From positions 1 to 64,000 of the forward strand of contig JBFWVD010000021.1 in the NCBI GenBank assembly GCA_050246915.1: a stretch of DNA of 64,000 nt. The letters are read 5' to 3'. This stretch comes from JBFWVD01 sp050246915 (GTDB lineage Bacteria > Actinomycetota > Acidimicrobiia > Acidimicrobiales > Ilumatobacteraceae). The notes beneath the pieces are model-generated. The model was not told where the DNA came from and did not search any database. It saw only the letters and a program-made list of their open reading frames with translations. The position numbers and the translations under genes were made by a program. Below are positions 1-8,543 of this stretch, in pieces; position 1 is the first letter of the stretch, and every line of letters starts with the position of its first letter.

Positions 1-6
1 CGGGGC

Positions 7-1479
7 CTATTCGGTCAGCGAGGCGGCGCTGACGTGGCTCTCGCTGGTGCCGCTCTCGTCGAGCATGTGCCGCCTTCCCTTCGGGAGTAGCGAGCCGAAC
101 GCCAAAGCAGCGACCAACGTGAGCGCCGACACGAAGAAGATCATGTTGTAGGCGTGCTGGGCATCTTCGGGCGAGGGGTTGTCGCCGGCTCGCAGGTCGT
201 ACACCGTGGTGAACCCGGCAACGGCCATCGCTCCCGACAGCTGTTGGAACACCGACCGCATGGCCGAGCCTTGGGCGATCATGGCCGATGGCAGCGTTCC
301 CATGGCCGCGACCACGGTGGGGGCGGCGGTGAGTCCCATGCCGAAACCCTGCAACGTCAGCAGCGAGCCGATGTAGAACAGTGACGAGTCGAGGTGGAGC
401 TGGCTGAGGAGTAGCACCGGCGGGATCATGATGGCCACGCCGACCATGATCGGGATGCGCGAACCGATGCGATCGCTGATACGGCCACCCGAGGTCATGC
501 CGATGGCGGTGCCGATCGCCGCGGGTCCGAGTAGCAGACCGACGCGAGTGGCGCTGTAGCCACGCAGGCCTTCGAGGGCCAGCGGGATGAACACCAATCG
601 TGCGTATTGGGAAGCCGTCACCATGAAGCTCACGATGAACGTGAGAGCGAACACCGGATGGGAGAACATCCGCAGCTCGATGAGCGGCGACTCGGTGTGC
701 AGCTCGTGGTACACGAACATCACGAGCGTGGCGACGCCGATGCCCAGCACGCCGATGGTCTTGGCCGTCCCCCAACCCCACGAGTTGCCCTCCGACAGGC
801 CGAGCACGGTGAGAGCGACCCCCGCGCCGCCAGTGAAGAAGCCGATGACGTCGAAGCGTCGAGATGGCCGCAGGGGCATCTCGGGCAGGAGCTTGATGCC
901 CAACACCGTGGCGATGATGCCCATGGGCAGGTTGATGAGGAAGAGCCAATGCCAACTCACCGTGTCGACGAGCCATCCGCCCAAGGTGGGCCCGATGGCC
1001 GGCGCGGCCATGGCGGCCAGCCCCCACACCCCGATGGCCTTGCCGTGCTGCTCGCGCGGGAACAGATCGAACACGACGGTCATGCCGACGGGGCCGAGCG
1101 CCCCGCCCCCGATGCCCTGCAGCGCTCGACAAGCGACGAGGATGCCGAGGTTCGGCGCCAGCGCAGCGGCGAGCGAAGCGGCCGTGAAGGCAACGAGGCC
1201 AACTTGATACACGCGCTTGCGGCCGAAGCGGTCGGCCAGCCATCCCGCGGCCGGCTGTGACACGCACACCGTCACGAGATAGGCGATGACGACCCACTCG
1301 ATGCCGCGCGATGCGTCGAGGTCCTCGGCGATTGCCGGCAGCGCCACGTTCACGATGGTGGTATCGAGGAGCACCATGAGAGTGCCCACCAGGATCACCG
1401 TCATGGGCAACCACGGGTTCGTCACATAGAAGTTGGCCGTACTGCCCGGACGTGGAGCATCTGATGACTCGCCGTTCAT
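7..1479 (-). CDS. MFS drug/solute exporter, DHA2 (EmrB/QacA) type
   Basis: This is an integral membrane proton antiporter of the major facilitator superfamily. At about 490 residues with evenly spaced hydrophobic segments it fits the 14-helix DHA2 group that exports drugs or metabolites. Motif A is visible after helix 2 (LADRFGRKR), and a motif-C-like glycine-rich helix follows (GIGGGALGPVG). I chose the ATG at 1479 because GGGGGAGGG lies just upstream. An in-frame TTG at 1515 would add 12 residues but has no ribosome site. It is divergent from the crotonase at 1609 with about 130 bp between them. The substrate cannot be told from sequence; efflux of acyl or aromatic compounds would suit the neighbours (inference). 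Confidence 0.9.
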   Translation of the reverse strand: MNGESSDAPRPGSTANFYVTNPWLPMTVILVGTLMVLLDTTIVNVALPAIAEDLDASRGIEWVVIAYLVTVCVSQPAAGWLADRFGRKRVYQVGLVAFTAASLAAALAPNLGILVACRALQGIGGGALGPVGMTVVFDLFPREQHGKAIGVWGLAAMAAPAIGPTLGGWLVDTVSWHWLFLINLPMGIIATVLGIKLLPEMPLRPSRRFDVIGFFTGGAGVALTVLGLSEGNSWGWGTAKTIGVLGIGVATLVMFVYHELHTESPLIELRMFSHPVFALTFIVSFMVTASQYARLVFIPLALEGLRGYSATRVGLLLGPAAIGTAIGMTSGGRISDRIGSRIPIMVGVAIMIPPVLLLSQLHLDSSLFYIGSLLTLQGFGMGLTAAPTVVAAMGTLPSAMIAQGSAMRSVFQQLSGAMAVAGFTTVYDLRAGDNPSPEDAQHAYNMIFFVSALTLVAALAFGSLLPKGRRHMLDESGTSESHVSAASLTE

Positions 1480-1519
1480 GCGACCCTCCCCCATCGGCTG
1501 AACATCGTTGTGCAACCTA

Positions 1520-1601
1520 CAGACCTCGAACGCGATGATCGAATGGGTCGGATCGAACGGCCACGAGCGTGCGAGCTCGACCGTGAGGTCTGAGCTAGAC
1601 A
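1520..1601. promoter_or_regulatory. Divergent intergenic region with inverted repeat and candidate -10
   Basis: The spacer between the MFS gene and the crotonase contains an 8-bp perfect inverted repeat, CAGACCTC at 1520-1527 and GAGGTCTG at 1585-1592. A TAGACA hexamer at 1596-1601 sits 7 nt before the crotonase ATG, the distance expected of a leaderless promoter. The arms could bind a local regulator, but no regulator gene is adjacent and a chance repeat is possible. Confidence 0.25.
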
Positions 1602-1608
1602 GTGGGCC

Positions 1609-2442
1609 ATGGAGCTCGACGAGATCGCATACTCGAAGGCCGACGGCGTCGCCCGCATCGTCCTCAACCGACCCGACCGCCTCAATCCCATCTCAGCTCG
1701 CCCCGGCGGCACCCGTGATCAGATCCTGTGGGGCCTGGCCGACGCGCAAGCCGATCCCGAGATCGGAGCAGTCCTCATCCATGGGGCGGGCAAGGCGTTC
1801 TCGGCCGGTGGGGACATCACCGGCAACAAGCCGCGCGAGACGCCGTTCGAGCAGGCGCAATTCATCGACGGGGCCGAGCGGTTCCATCGAGCCATCCGCG
1901 AGTGCGCGTTGCCGGTCATTGCCGCCGTACACGGCTATTGCTTCGGGGCCGCGCTCAGCCTGGTGGCCAGCTGCGACATCGTCATCGCGGGAACGTCGGC
2001 CAGCTTCTCGCTTCCCGAAGGCCGGCTCGGCCTCGTCGGGGTGAGCCCGCTCGTGACCGTTGTCGGGCGGCAATGGGCGAAGTTCATGATGTTCAGTGGT
2101 GAGCCGATCAACGCCGAGTTGGCTCGCCAGATCGGTCTGGTGTTGACGATCGAGCCCGACGACGACCTCATCGAGCGAGCTGCCGACCTCGGATCGCGCT
2201 TGTCGCGCTTGCCGCGCGAAGCGCTCACCCTCACCAAGAAGGGCATCGACGCCATCGCCGACGCGGCGGGCGATCAGGCCGGTCGGACGGTGGCGGCCAT
2301 GTCCGATTCGCTGGTGTTGGCCAACTCGCCGAGGGCCAACGCCCCCGACGGCCGGCCGTTCCGCGAGATCATCGCCACCGAGGGCATGGAGGGCATGAAG
2401 AAGGCCCGCGCTGCGCAATACTCAACGCCCTGGCTCAGGTGA
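1609..2442 (+). CDS. Enoyl-CoA hydratase/isomerase (crotonase) family protein
   Basis: A 277-residue crotonase-fold protein acting on acyl-CoA thioesters. The first oxyanion-hole strand (FSAGGDI) and the second (GYCFGAALSL followed by CDIVIA) are intact. Of the two glutamates used by true hydratases, the second is present (LPEGRLG). The first is replaced by serine (GAALS where hydratases have GGGCE). Isomerase, hydrolase or other crotonase chemistry is therefore as likely as hydration. The ATG at 1609 has no good ribosome site but does have a candidate -10 seven nt upstream. The last codons form the first unit of a short tandem repeat. Confidence 0.85.
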   Translation: MELDEIAYSKADGVARIVLNRPDRLNPISARPGGTRDQILWGLADAQADPEIGAVLIHGAGKAFSAGGDITGNKPRETPFEQAQFIDGAERFHRAIRECALPVIAAVHGYCFGAALSLVASCDIVIAGTSASFSLPEGRLGLVGVSPLVTVVGRQWAKFMMFSGEPINAELARQIGLVLTIEPDDDLIERAADLGSRLSRLPREALTLTKKGIDAIADAAGDQAGRTVAAMSDSLVLANSPRANAPDGRPFREIIATEGMEGMKKARAAQYSTPWLR

Positions 2443-2475
2443 TGGGGCTCAGGTGACGGGGCTCAGGTGACGGTC
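2434..2475 (+). repeat. Three 14-bp tandem repeats spanning a gene's 3' end
   Basis: Three head-to-tail 14-bp units (ctcaggtgaYgggg, the last ending in gtc) begin inside the final codons of the crotonase at 1609. Each copy carries the same CTC AGG TGA sequence, so the stop codon region has been duplicated twice. It looks like replication slippage and has no evident function. Confidence 0.7.
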
Positions 2476-2622
2476 TTGCGTCAGGCCTCGCTTGGGGCGG
2501 AACCTTTCCACGAGATGTCCGATGGCAGCGTGATGTCGGCCACGACCGGCTGCGGTGCGGCCCTGATCTAACGTCGTTGGCCGTCACCTGGCGAAACGAC
2601 GAAACGGCGAAATGGGGAAGTC

Positions 2623-3381
2623 ATGCGACTCGAGGGGAAAGTTGCCATCGTCTCTGGTTCGACCCGAGGCATCGGTCGATCCATTGCAGAGATGTTCGCC
2701 GCCGAGGGCGCCAAGGTCGCCGTCACTGGACGCACGGTGGAGCGTGGCCAGAAGGTCGTGAACCTCATCAAGGATGCTGGCGGTGACGCTGAGTTCTTCG
2801 CGCTCGATGTGACCAGCGAGGACAGCGTCCGGTCAGTCATCGACGGCGTAGCCGACCGTTTCGGATCGATCACCACCTTGGTGAACAACGCGGCGCCCAC
2901 GCTCGAGGTCGGCTCGAACATCCGTCGACTGGTCGATTGGTCGACCGAGGAGTGGAACTCCATCCAGGTGGGCACGCTGACCGGAAACGTGTTCTGGGCG
3001 TGCAAGTACGGCATCCCGCATCTCGAGCGGGCCGGTGGTGGATCGATCATCAACATCTCGTCCGGCCAGTCGAAGATCGGCATGGGCGGGTTCGCCGCCT
3101 ACGCCGCGGCCAAGGGCGGCATGAATGCCCTGACTCGCACGATCGCGGTCGAGGAAGCGCCACGCAACATCCGTTGCAACGTGGTGATCGTCGGACGTGT
3201 GGTCGCCAAGGGCGACACGGGTGCTGGCATCACACCCGGCAATCTGACCCGACTCGGCGTTCCCAACGACATCGCCTATTGCGCCACTTGGCTCGCCTCG
3301 GACGAGTCGGCGTTCGTGACCGGCTCGGAGATCGTGGCCGACGGTGGATTCATCATCAACGGCGGCCGCCTCACCGAGTGA
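2623..3381 (+). CDS. SDR family NAD(P)-dependent oxidoreductase
   Basis: A classical short-chain dehydrogenase of 252 residues. It carries the nucleotide-binding glycine motif (SGSTRGIG, residues 12-19), the NNA motif near residue 89, catalytic Ser146/147, and Tyr160 with Lys164 (YAAAK). The C-terminal GG-F substrate-loop segment is also normal. Such enzymes oxidise hydroxyacyl-CoA or alcohol intermediates. The ATG at 2623 follows GGGGAAG. It is followed by a crotonase, a DUF35 protein and a second SDR on the same strand, which suggests one acyl-CoA pathway. The 180 bp before it hold short repeats and nothing else I recognise. Confidence 0.88.
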   Translation: MRLEGKVAIVSGSTRGIGRSIAEMFAAEGAKVAVTGRTVERGQKVVNLIKDAGGDAEFFALDVTSEDSVRSVIDGVADRFGSITTLVNNAAPTLEVGSNIRRLVDWSTEEWNSIQVGTLTGNVFWACKYGIPHLERAGGGSIINISSGQSKIGMGGFAAYAAAKGGMNALTRTIAVEEAPRNIRCNVVIVGRVVAKGDTGAGITPGNLTRLGVPNDIAYCATWLASDESAFVTGSEIVADGGFIINGGRLTE

Positions 3382-3459
3382 GCAGCGCGGCCCGTCTCCG
3401 AGGGCGATCGCCGTCGGAGCTTGGGAACTGCGGAAGTACCCCTGACAAGCTGGAGCATC

Positions 3460-4284
3460 ATGAGCGACGAGACCTCTGCGGGCCCTCTGGGTACCACCAT
3501 CCTGTTCGACGTGAGCGATGCCGGTGTCGCCACGATCACGCTGAACCGACCCGACGCCGCCAACGCGGTGTTGCCCGAGCAGCGTGACCTCATCATCGAG
3601 TTGATGCGCCGTTGCGACAACGATCGTGCGGTGCGGGTGGTGGCGCTGCGATCCAACGGCAAGCAGTTCTGCTCCGGCGCCGATGTCGGTACGCTCAAGG
3701 CCGCGCAGGCCGCCACACCCGGCGTGGGCGATGGGATGCGCAAGATCATGCAGGGCGCCCAGGCTCTCGTGGCCTCGATGCTCGATTGCTCGAAGCCGGT
3801 GGTGGCTGTCGTGCAAGGACCGGCAGCGGGGCTCGGCGCACATCTGGCGTATGCCTGCGACTTCGTGGTGGCCGCCGAGACGGCGTTCTTCCTGGAGCCG
3901 TTCCTGCAACGCGGCATCATCGTCGATGCCGGCGGGACGTATCTGCTGCCGCGCCTGGTGGGGATGCAGCGGGCCAAGGAGTTGTGCTTCCTTGCCGAGC
4001 GGCTTCCCGCCGCAGAAGCCAAGGCCATGGGCCTCGTGAACCGCGTCGCCCCGGCCGATCAACTCGATGCAGTGGCCGACGAGCTCATCGCCCGACTGGC
4101 CACCTCCCCTACATCGGCGTTGTCCATGACCAAGAAGCTCCTCAATGCATCGTTCGACACCGACCGAGCGTCACTGTTCCTCATCGAGGGCATGGGCCAG
4201 GAGATGCAGGGCCACAGCGCCGATCCCAAGGAAGGCGTCATGGCCTTCATCGAACGTCGTCCTTCGAACTTCCAGGGGTACTGA
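3460..4284 (+). CDS. Enoyl-CoA hydratase/isomerase (crotonase) family protein
   Basis: A 274-residue crotonase. The first oxyanion-hole strand is FCSGADV; the second lies in QGPAAGLGAH followed by CDFVVA. The first hydratase glutamate is replaced by histidine (GLGAH). The later segment, with an aspartate in VDAGGTYLLPRLVG, resembles PaaG/isomerase-type crotonases that use Asp rather than the Glu pair. I prefer the ATG at 3460 (MSDET) over an upstream TTG at 3421, because the extra residues are not family-like. It ends 5 bp before the DUF35 gene, so the two are probably co-transcribed. Confidence 0.85.
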   Translation: MSDETSAGPLGTTILFDVSDAGVATITLNRPDAANAVLPEQRDLIIELMRRCDNDRAVRVVALRSNGKQFCSGADVGTLKAAQAATPGVGDGMRKIMQGAQALVASMLDCSKPVVAVVQGPAAGLGAHLAYACDFVVAAETAFFLEPFLQRGIIVDAGGTYLLPRLVGMQRAKELCFLAERLPAAEAKAMGLVNRVAPADQLDAVADELIARLATSPTSALSMTKKLLNASFDTDRASLFLIEGMGQEMQGHSADPKEGVMAFIERRPSNFQGY

Positions 4285-4289
4285 TCACC

Positions 4290-4697
4290 ATGGCCGGTCC
4301 ACGTTTCGACATCCCCACCATCGAGGACGAGTCCCGACCGTTCTGGGATGCAGCCAAGGAGGGGAAGTTCCTCATCCGTCGCTGCAACGACTGTGGTCTC
4401 CCGCATCACTACCCGCGTCCGTTCTGCCCGGCGTGCTGGAGCGACAACGTGTCATGGGAAGAGGCGTCGGGTCGCGGCACGCTCTACACGTTCTCGACGG
4501 TCTTCATGAACGACCTCCCGCCGTTCAGCGAGCGGCTGCCGTACGTGGCTGCCGCCGTCGATCTCGAAGAGGGGCCGCGCTTCATGACCAATCTCGTCGA
4601 CTGTGATCCAGCCACGCTCCGGGTCGCCATGGCGGTGAAGGTCGTCTACACGGCCATCACCGATGAGATCACCGCCCCGATGTTCACCCCGGCCTGA
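4290..4697 (+). CDS. DUF35: zinc-ribbon plus OB-fold, acyl-CoA-binding partner protein
   Basis: A 135-residue protein with an N-terminal helix, a rubredoxin-like zinc ribbon (Cys32, Cys35, Cys46, Cys49) and a C-terminal OB fold. In sterol catabolism the DUF35 domain of ChsH2 binds the thiolase-fold aldolase Ltp2 and is needed for retro-aldol cleavage of the side chain (established for that family). Two further DUF35 genes in this window sit directly beside thiolase-like genes. This one lacks an adjacent partner; the nearest thiolase-like gene is on the other strand at 7334. It sits 5 bp after a crotonase. Confidence 0.88.
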   Translation: MAGPRFDIPTIEDESRPFWDAAKEGKFLIRRCNDCGLPHHYPRPFCPACWSDNVSWEEASGRGTLYTFSTVFMNDLPPFSERLPYVAAAVDLEEGPRFMTNLVDCDPATLRVAMAVKVVYTAITDEITAPMFTPA

Positions 4698-4773
4698 ACC
4701 GGCCGTCGCGCGTCAACCCACGTTTCGCAACACTGCTCGCAACCGAAATCGTTCGTACTGAAAGGCACGTCTC

Positions 4774-5688
4774 ATGGGACTTCTCGATGGCAAGGTCGCA
4801 CTCGTTACCGGAGCGGGACACGGCATCGGCCGCGGCCACGCGCTGGAGTTGGCCAAGCAGGGCGCCAAGGTCGTGGTGAACGACCTGGGTGGCAACCAGC
4901 ATGGCGAAGGTGCGAGCCGGGATGCCGATGTGGTCGTCGACATCATCCGAGCTCGCGGTGGTGAGGCGGTCGCCGACTACGGCAACGTGTCGAGCGAGGC
5001 CGATGCCCAGGCGATGGTGGACCGTGGCATCGAGGAGTGGGGCCGTCTCGACATCGTCGTCAACAACGCGGGCATCGTGCGCGACAAGTCCATCTGGAAC
5101 ATGCCGGTGGAGGACTTCGACCTCGTCATGAACGTGCACGTGAAGGGCACGTGGCTCACGACGCGAGCAGCGGCTCGTCACTGGCGTGAGGTGGCCAAGG
5201 CCAACGGCGGCAAGACATATGGCCGCATCATCAACACCATCTCCGGTGCAGGGCTCGAGGGCAACTTCGGTCAGTCCAACTACGCCACCGCCAAGGCCGC
5301 CATCATGGGTCTGACCCTCACGACATCGGTCGAGTTGGCGTCCATCGGTGTCACCGTGAATGCCATCGGACCCGGTGCCGTCACCCGGCTGTCGGCCGGT
5401 GTATCCGGAGGTGCGATGCCCAAGGAAGCCGACGAACTCGAGGACGAGTTCTCACTGCTCAGCCCTGGCATGAGCTCGCCGGTGGTGGCGTGGATGGCCA
5501 GCGACGAAGCGGCCAACGTGTCGGGACAGTGCATCAAGGTGATGCGTACGACGCTGCAGTGGATGCAGGGATGGACGCCGATCGTCACCATCGACAACGG
5601 GGGCAAGTACTGGGACGCCACCACCGTCGGCAAGCGCATCGAGACCGACGTGTTCAAGACCCGGGCACCCGGCCTGCGCATGGGCTGA
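4774..5688 (+). CDS. SDR, (3R)-hydroxyacyl-CoA dehydrogenase-like (MFE-2 type)
   Basis: A 304-residue short-chain dehydrogenase, longer than the usual 250. It has TGAGHGIG at residues 12-19, NNAG at 97-100, Ser157 and the Tyr170/Lys174 pair (YATAK). The VVVNDLGG segment after the second strand and the C-terminal extension match the dehydrogenase domain of peroxisomal multifunctional enzyme type 2. That enzyme oxidises (3R)-hydroxyacyl-CoA, including sterol side-chain intermediates. GAAAGG lies upstream of the ATG. The stop codon is part of a small hairpin and is followed by the first 51-bp palindrome. Confidence 0.88.
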   Translation: MGLLDGKVALVTGAGHGIGRGHALELAKQGAKVVVNDLGGNQHGEGASRDADVVVDIIRARGGEAVADYGNVSSEADAQAMVDRGIEEWGRLDIVVNNAGIVRDKSIWNMPVEDFDLVMNVHVKGTWLTTRAAARHWREVAKANGGKTYGRIINTISGAGLEGNFGQSNYATAKAAIMGLTLTTSVELASIGVTVNAIGPGAVTRLSAGVSGGAMPKEADELEDEFSLLSPGMSSPVVAWMASDEAANVSGQCIKVMRTTLQWMQGWTPIVTIDNGGKYWDATTVGKRIETDVFKTRAPGLRMG

Positions 5689-5702
5689 CCCGAGCCGGTC
5701 AG
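5685..5702. terminator. Hairpin containing the SDR stop codon
   Basis: CTGACC at 5685-5690 pairs perfectly with GGTCAG at 5697-5702 across a 6-nt loop. The TGA stop of the SDR lies in the left arm. No U-tract follows, so it is at best a weak intrinsic terminator between convergent genes. Confidence 0.35.
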
Positions 5703-5728
5703 GCGAAGCGGACCTGGCGTGGTGCGGT

Positions 5729-5779
5729 CGAGGTTTGGTCGCTTCTTGCCGTCACGCGGTGTGAAGCGGCCAAACCTCG
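5729..5779. repeat. 51-bp palindromic intergenic repeat, copy A
   Basis: This is one of three 51-bp elements in the window (others at 16971 and 18033). The 17-nt arms pair completely, with one G-T wobble (left arm starts cgaggtttggtcg; right arm ends cggccaaacctcg). It lies between the convergent genes ending at 5688 and 5796. The loop keeps a GCGGT motif shared with the other copies. It may act as a bidirectional terminator or as a REP-like mobile palindrome. Confidence 0.85.
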
Positions 5780-5795
5780 GATGTGGGCGTGAGCC

Positions 5796-7331
5796 TCAAT
5801 CGTCCGGCGCGTCCCACAGCGCGCGAAGGGCCGCCTTGTCGACCTTCAGCATCGATGTCAACGGCAGTTGCGCAATGACACGGAGTTCGTCGGGGGCCTT
5901 GTAGTCGCCCAGGCGCGCTCGGCACCACGCTCGCAACTCCTCGAGCGTCGGCGCTTCGTCGGTCGACGCGACGATGTAGGCCACGCCGATCTCGCCGATC
6001 ACCGGTGCCGGGACCCCGATGATCGCAGCCTGTGCGACGGCGGGGTGCTCGCTCAGCACGTTCTCGACCTCGAGCGGATACACGTTGTACCCGCCCCGGA
6101 TGTACATGTCCCCCGATCGACCCGCCATCACCAAGTTGCCTTCGGGGTCGATCCACCCCAGGTCGCCCGAGCGGATCCAACCATCAGCCAGCATCACCTG
6201 GGCTGTCTGCTCAGGGTCGTTCCAATAGCCACGCATGGCAGCGGCCGATCGCAGGTGCACCCGACCGACAACCCCGGGCGTGACCGGCGCTCCGGACTGG
6301 TCACGGATCTCGATCTCGACGCCGCTCTGGGGCCGCCCGACCGTCCGGTACAGAACCTCTGGCCGGTCGCCGGGGTCGGTGCCAGTGATCGATGGTGATT
6401 CGGTCATCGCGTAGCGCACTACCAATGCGCAGCCGAGACGCTCGCTGACCCGCTCTACCAACTCTGGCGGTGTGGGTGCGGTAGCGGCTACACCGATGCG
6501 CAACGAGCTGAGATCGGCCGTGGCCAGATCGCGATGGTCGACGATCTTGGCCCATTGCGTCGGTACACCGCCGGCCACCGTGATGCGCTCCGACGCGATG
6601 AGAGCGATGGTGTCCTCGGGTGTCCAGGGCGTCGGGCTGATGACGAAGCACATCCCCCATGCCGCCTGTTCCCACGGCTTGTGCATGTATCCGGCGTGGG
6701 CAAAGGGGGTGTTGACGAGACGACGATCGAACGGGGCGCCGAGTGCACCCGCGGTGTGGACGGCGGCGGCCAGTCCACGGTGATCGAACCAGGCACCCTT
6801 GGGTAGCCCGGTAGTGCCCGATGTCCAGATGATGGCAACCGGGTCACCAGGTACGGAATCCGACACGGGTAGAGCGGCGGGCCGTGCAGCGGCCAGCGAG
6901 GCGCGGGCGACCGCTTGGAGTTCGACCCGGCCGAGTACCGGTACGTCGATGACGATCTCGGGGGACGCAGGTTCCCCGACGGCGACGATCGGCCGGGAGC
7001 GGTCGAAGATGGCCGCCACCTCACGGGGACCGAGTCGGGTGTTGATGGCGCTGGTGACCGCGCCGAGGCGAGCGATCGCCGCGTATGCCACGGCGAAGTC
7101 GATGGAGGACGGCAACATCACCGCGACGACGTCGCCGGGCTTCACGCCGAGCTCGACCAGTCGGGCTGCTACCGCGTTCGACGTCAATTGCCATTGACGA
7201 TACGAGAGATGGTACCGGCCTTCGACATACGCGTCGGCGTCACCGAACTGGTCCGCCGCGGCGTCGAGCGCCTGGGGAAGGAGATCGAACTCCCCGACCA
7301 ACGGTGGCACCCGCGCGTCGGCCGCTGTCAT
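5796..7331 (-). CDS. Acyl-CoA synthetase (AMP-binding, class I adenylate-forming)
   Basis: A 511-residue ligase forming acyl-CoA from a carboxylate, ATP and CoA. Core motifs are present: P-loop TSGTTGLPKG, the YAMTES motif, SGDLGWID, and a C-terminal domain with the catalytic lysine in SMLKVDK. The ATG at 7331 lies 2 bp after the stop of the thiolase-like gene, so translation is probably coupled. A frame open further upstream runs antisense-free into the neighbour but has no family character. It is the last gene of a minus-strand operon with two acyl-CoA dehydrogenases. The chain type is not predictable from sequence. Confidence 0.92.
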   Translation of the reverse strand: MTAADARVPPLVGEFDLLPQALDAAADQFGDADAYVEGRYHLSYRQWQLTSNAVAARLVELGVKPGDVVAVMLPSSIDFAVAYAAIARLGAVTSAINTRLGPREVAAIFDRSRPIVAVGEPASPEIVIDVPVLGRVELQAVARASLAAARPAALPVSDSVPGDPVAIIWTSGTTGLPKGAWFDHRGLAAAVHTAGALGAPFDRRLVNTPFAHAGYMHKPWEQAAWGMCFVISPTPWTPEDTIALIASERITVAGGVPTQWAKIVDHRDLATADLSSLRIGVAATAPTPPELVERVSERLGCALVVRYAMTESPSITGTDPGDRPEVLYRTVGRPQSGVEIEIRDQSGAPVTPGVVGRVHLRSAAAMRGYWNDPEQTAQVMLADGWIRSGDLGWIDPEGNLVMAGRSGDMYIRGGYNVYPLEVENVLSEHPAVAQAAIIGVPAPVIGEIGVAYIVASTDEAPTLEELRAWCRARLGDYKAPDELRVIAQLPLTSMLKVDKAALRALWDAPDD

Positions 7332-7333
7332 GT

Positions 7334-8479
7334 TCAGTTGACGCCGAGGATCATCGTGCCGCTCGAGCACATCCAACCACCGGTCCCGCTGACACACGCC
7401 AACTCGGCGTTGGGCACCTGTCGTGCTCCGGCCTCGCCGCGCAACTGCGTGGCTGCCTCGACGAGGAGGAACAGACCGCGCATGCCGGGATGACAGGCGC
7501 TGAGTCCGCCGCCGTCGGGATTGACTGGCATCGGCCCACCGTTGCGGAGCGCACCGGACTCCACGAAGCGGCCGGCCTCGCCCTTGGGGCAGAACCCGAG
7601 GTCCTCGAGATTGATGAGGAGCATGTAGGTGAACGCGTCGTAGATGCACGCCACATCGATGTCGGCCGGGGTGACGCCGGCTCGCTGGAACGCGAGCGGA
7701 CCGGTCATGGCGGCAGGCCCGACGGTGAAGTCGTCCCATTGGCTCAGGTTCATATGTGACGTCGCATCGGCGGCACCCAGTACCCACACCGGTTTGACGC
7801 CGAGGTCGGCGACGCGGTCCTCGGCCACCAAGATCGCGGCGGCGCCACCATCGGAACGGATGCAGCACTGCAACGCGGTGAACGGATCGGCGATCATGCG
7901 ACTCGACAGCACGTCATCGATGGTGATCGGGTCCTGCATCTGTGCGTCGGGGTTGAAGCCGGCGTTGTAGCGGGTGGACACCGCGATCTCGGCCAGTTGC
8001 TCCACGGTGGTGCCGTAGTTGTGCATGTGGCGGCGCGCCGCCATGGCGTACTTGGAGATCAGCGTGATGCCATAGGGCGACTCCCACTGCTGCGGCCCAC
8101 GCGATCCCCAGTCGAGGTTGGCGCTGCGCAGCTTGTTGCGCAGATCCGATCGGGCTGTTGATCCGTAGGTGAGCAAGATCACGTCGGCGTGACCCTGGGC
8201 GATGGCGTCGACGGCGTGTGCGGCCATCACTTCCCACGCCGCGCCGCCCACGCTGGTCGAGTCGAGCCAGCGCGGCTTGAGCCCGAGGTACTCGGCCACA
8301 TCGAGTGGGGCCATCGCCCCGAGCCCGGTCGAGCCGAGGCCATCGACATCGGAGGGCTTCAGGCCCGACGCCGCGAGCGCGGCCTTCGACGACCGGGCGA
8401 TGAGGTGGTACGGCGTGACGTTCTCGCCCTTGGCGGGCTGGGCCATGCTCACTCCGGCGATGGCAACGCGTCGCGACAT
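7334..8479 (-). CDS. Thiolase-like lipid-transfer (Ltp/SCP-x) protein, probable acyl-CoA aldolase
   Basis: A 381-residue thiolase-fold protein that lacks the nucleophilic cysteine: the NxC region reads DSTSVGGAAW. The NEAFA motif of thiolases is replaced by IYDAFT, and the late active-site segment keeps GGG and a CHPG histidine. Loss of Cys together with a Tyr-Asp in the NEAF position is the pattern of Ltp2-type retro-aldolases, which release a ketone and a short acyl-CoA from a tertiary beta-hydroxyacyl-CoA. Ltp2 needs a DUF35 partner; none overlaps here, though one lies at 4290 on the other strand. It sits between a ligase and two dehydrogenases in one operon. Confidence 0.85.
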   Translation of the reverse strand: MSRRVAIAGVSMAQPAKGENVTPYHLIARSSKAALAASGLKPSDVDGLGSTGLGAMAPLDVAEYLGLKPRWLDSTSVGGAAWEVMAAHAVDAIAQGHADVILLTYGSTARSDLRNKLRSANLDWGSRGPQQWESPYGITLISKYAMAARRHMHNYGTTVEQLAEIAVSTRYNAGFNPDAQMQDPITIDDVLSSRMIADPFTALQCCIRSDGGAAAILVAEDRVADLGVKPVWVLGAADATSHMNLSQWDDFTVGPAAMTGPLAFQRAGVTPADIDVACIYDAFTYMLLINLEDLGFCPKGEAGRFVESGALRNGGPMPVNPDGGGLSACHPGMRGLFLLVEAATQLRGEAGARQVPNAELACVSGTGGWMCSSGTMILGVN

Positions 8480-8543
8480 CTACGTCTCTCTTTCGGTCAC
8501 TGGTGCATCCGGGCTCACCGGGGCTGAGCGGAGTGGGCGGCGC

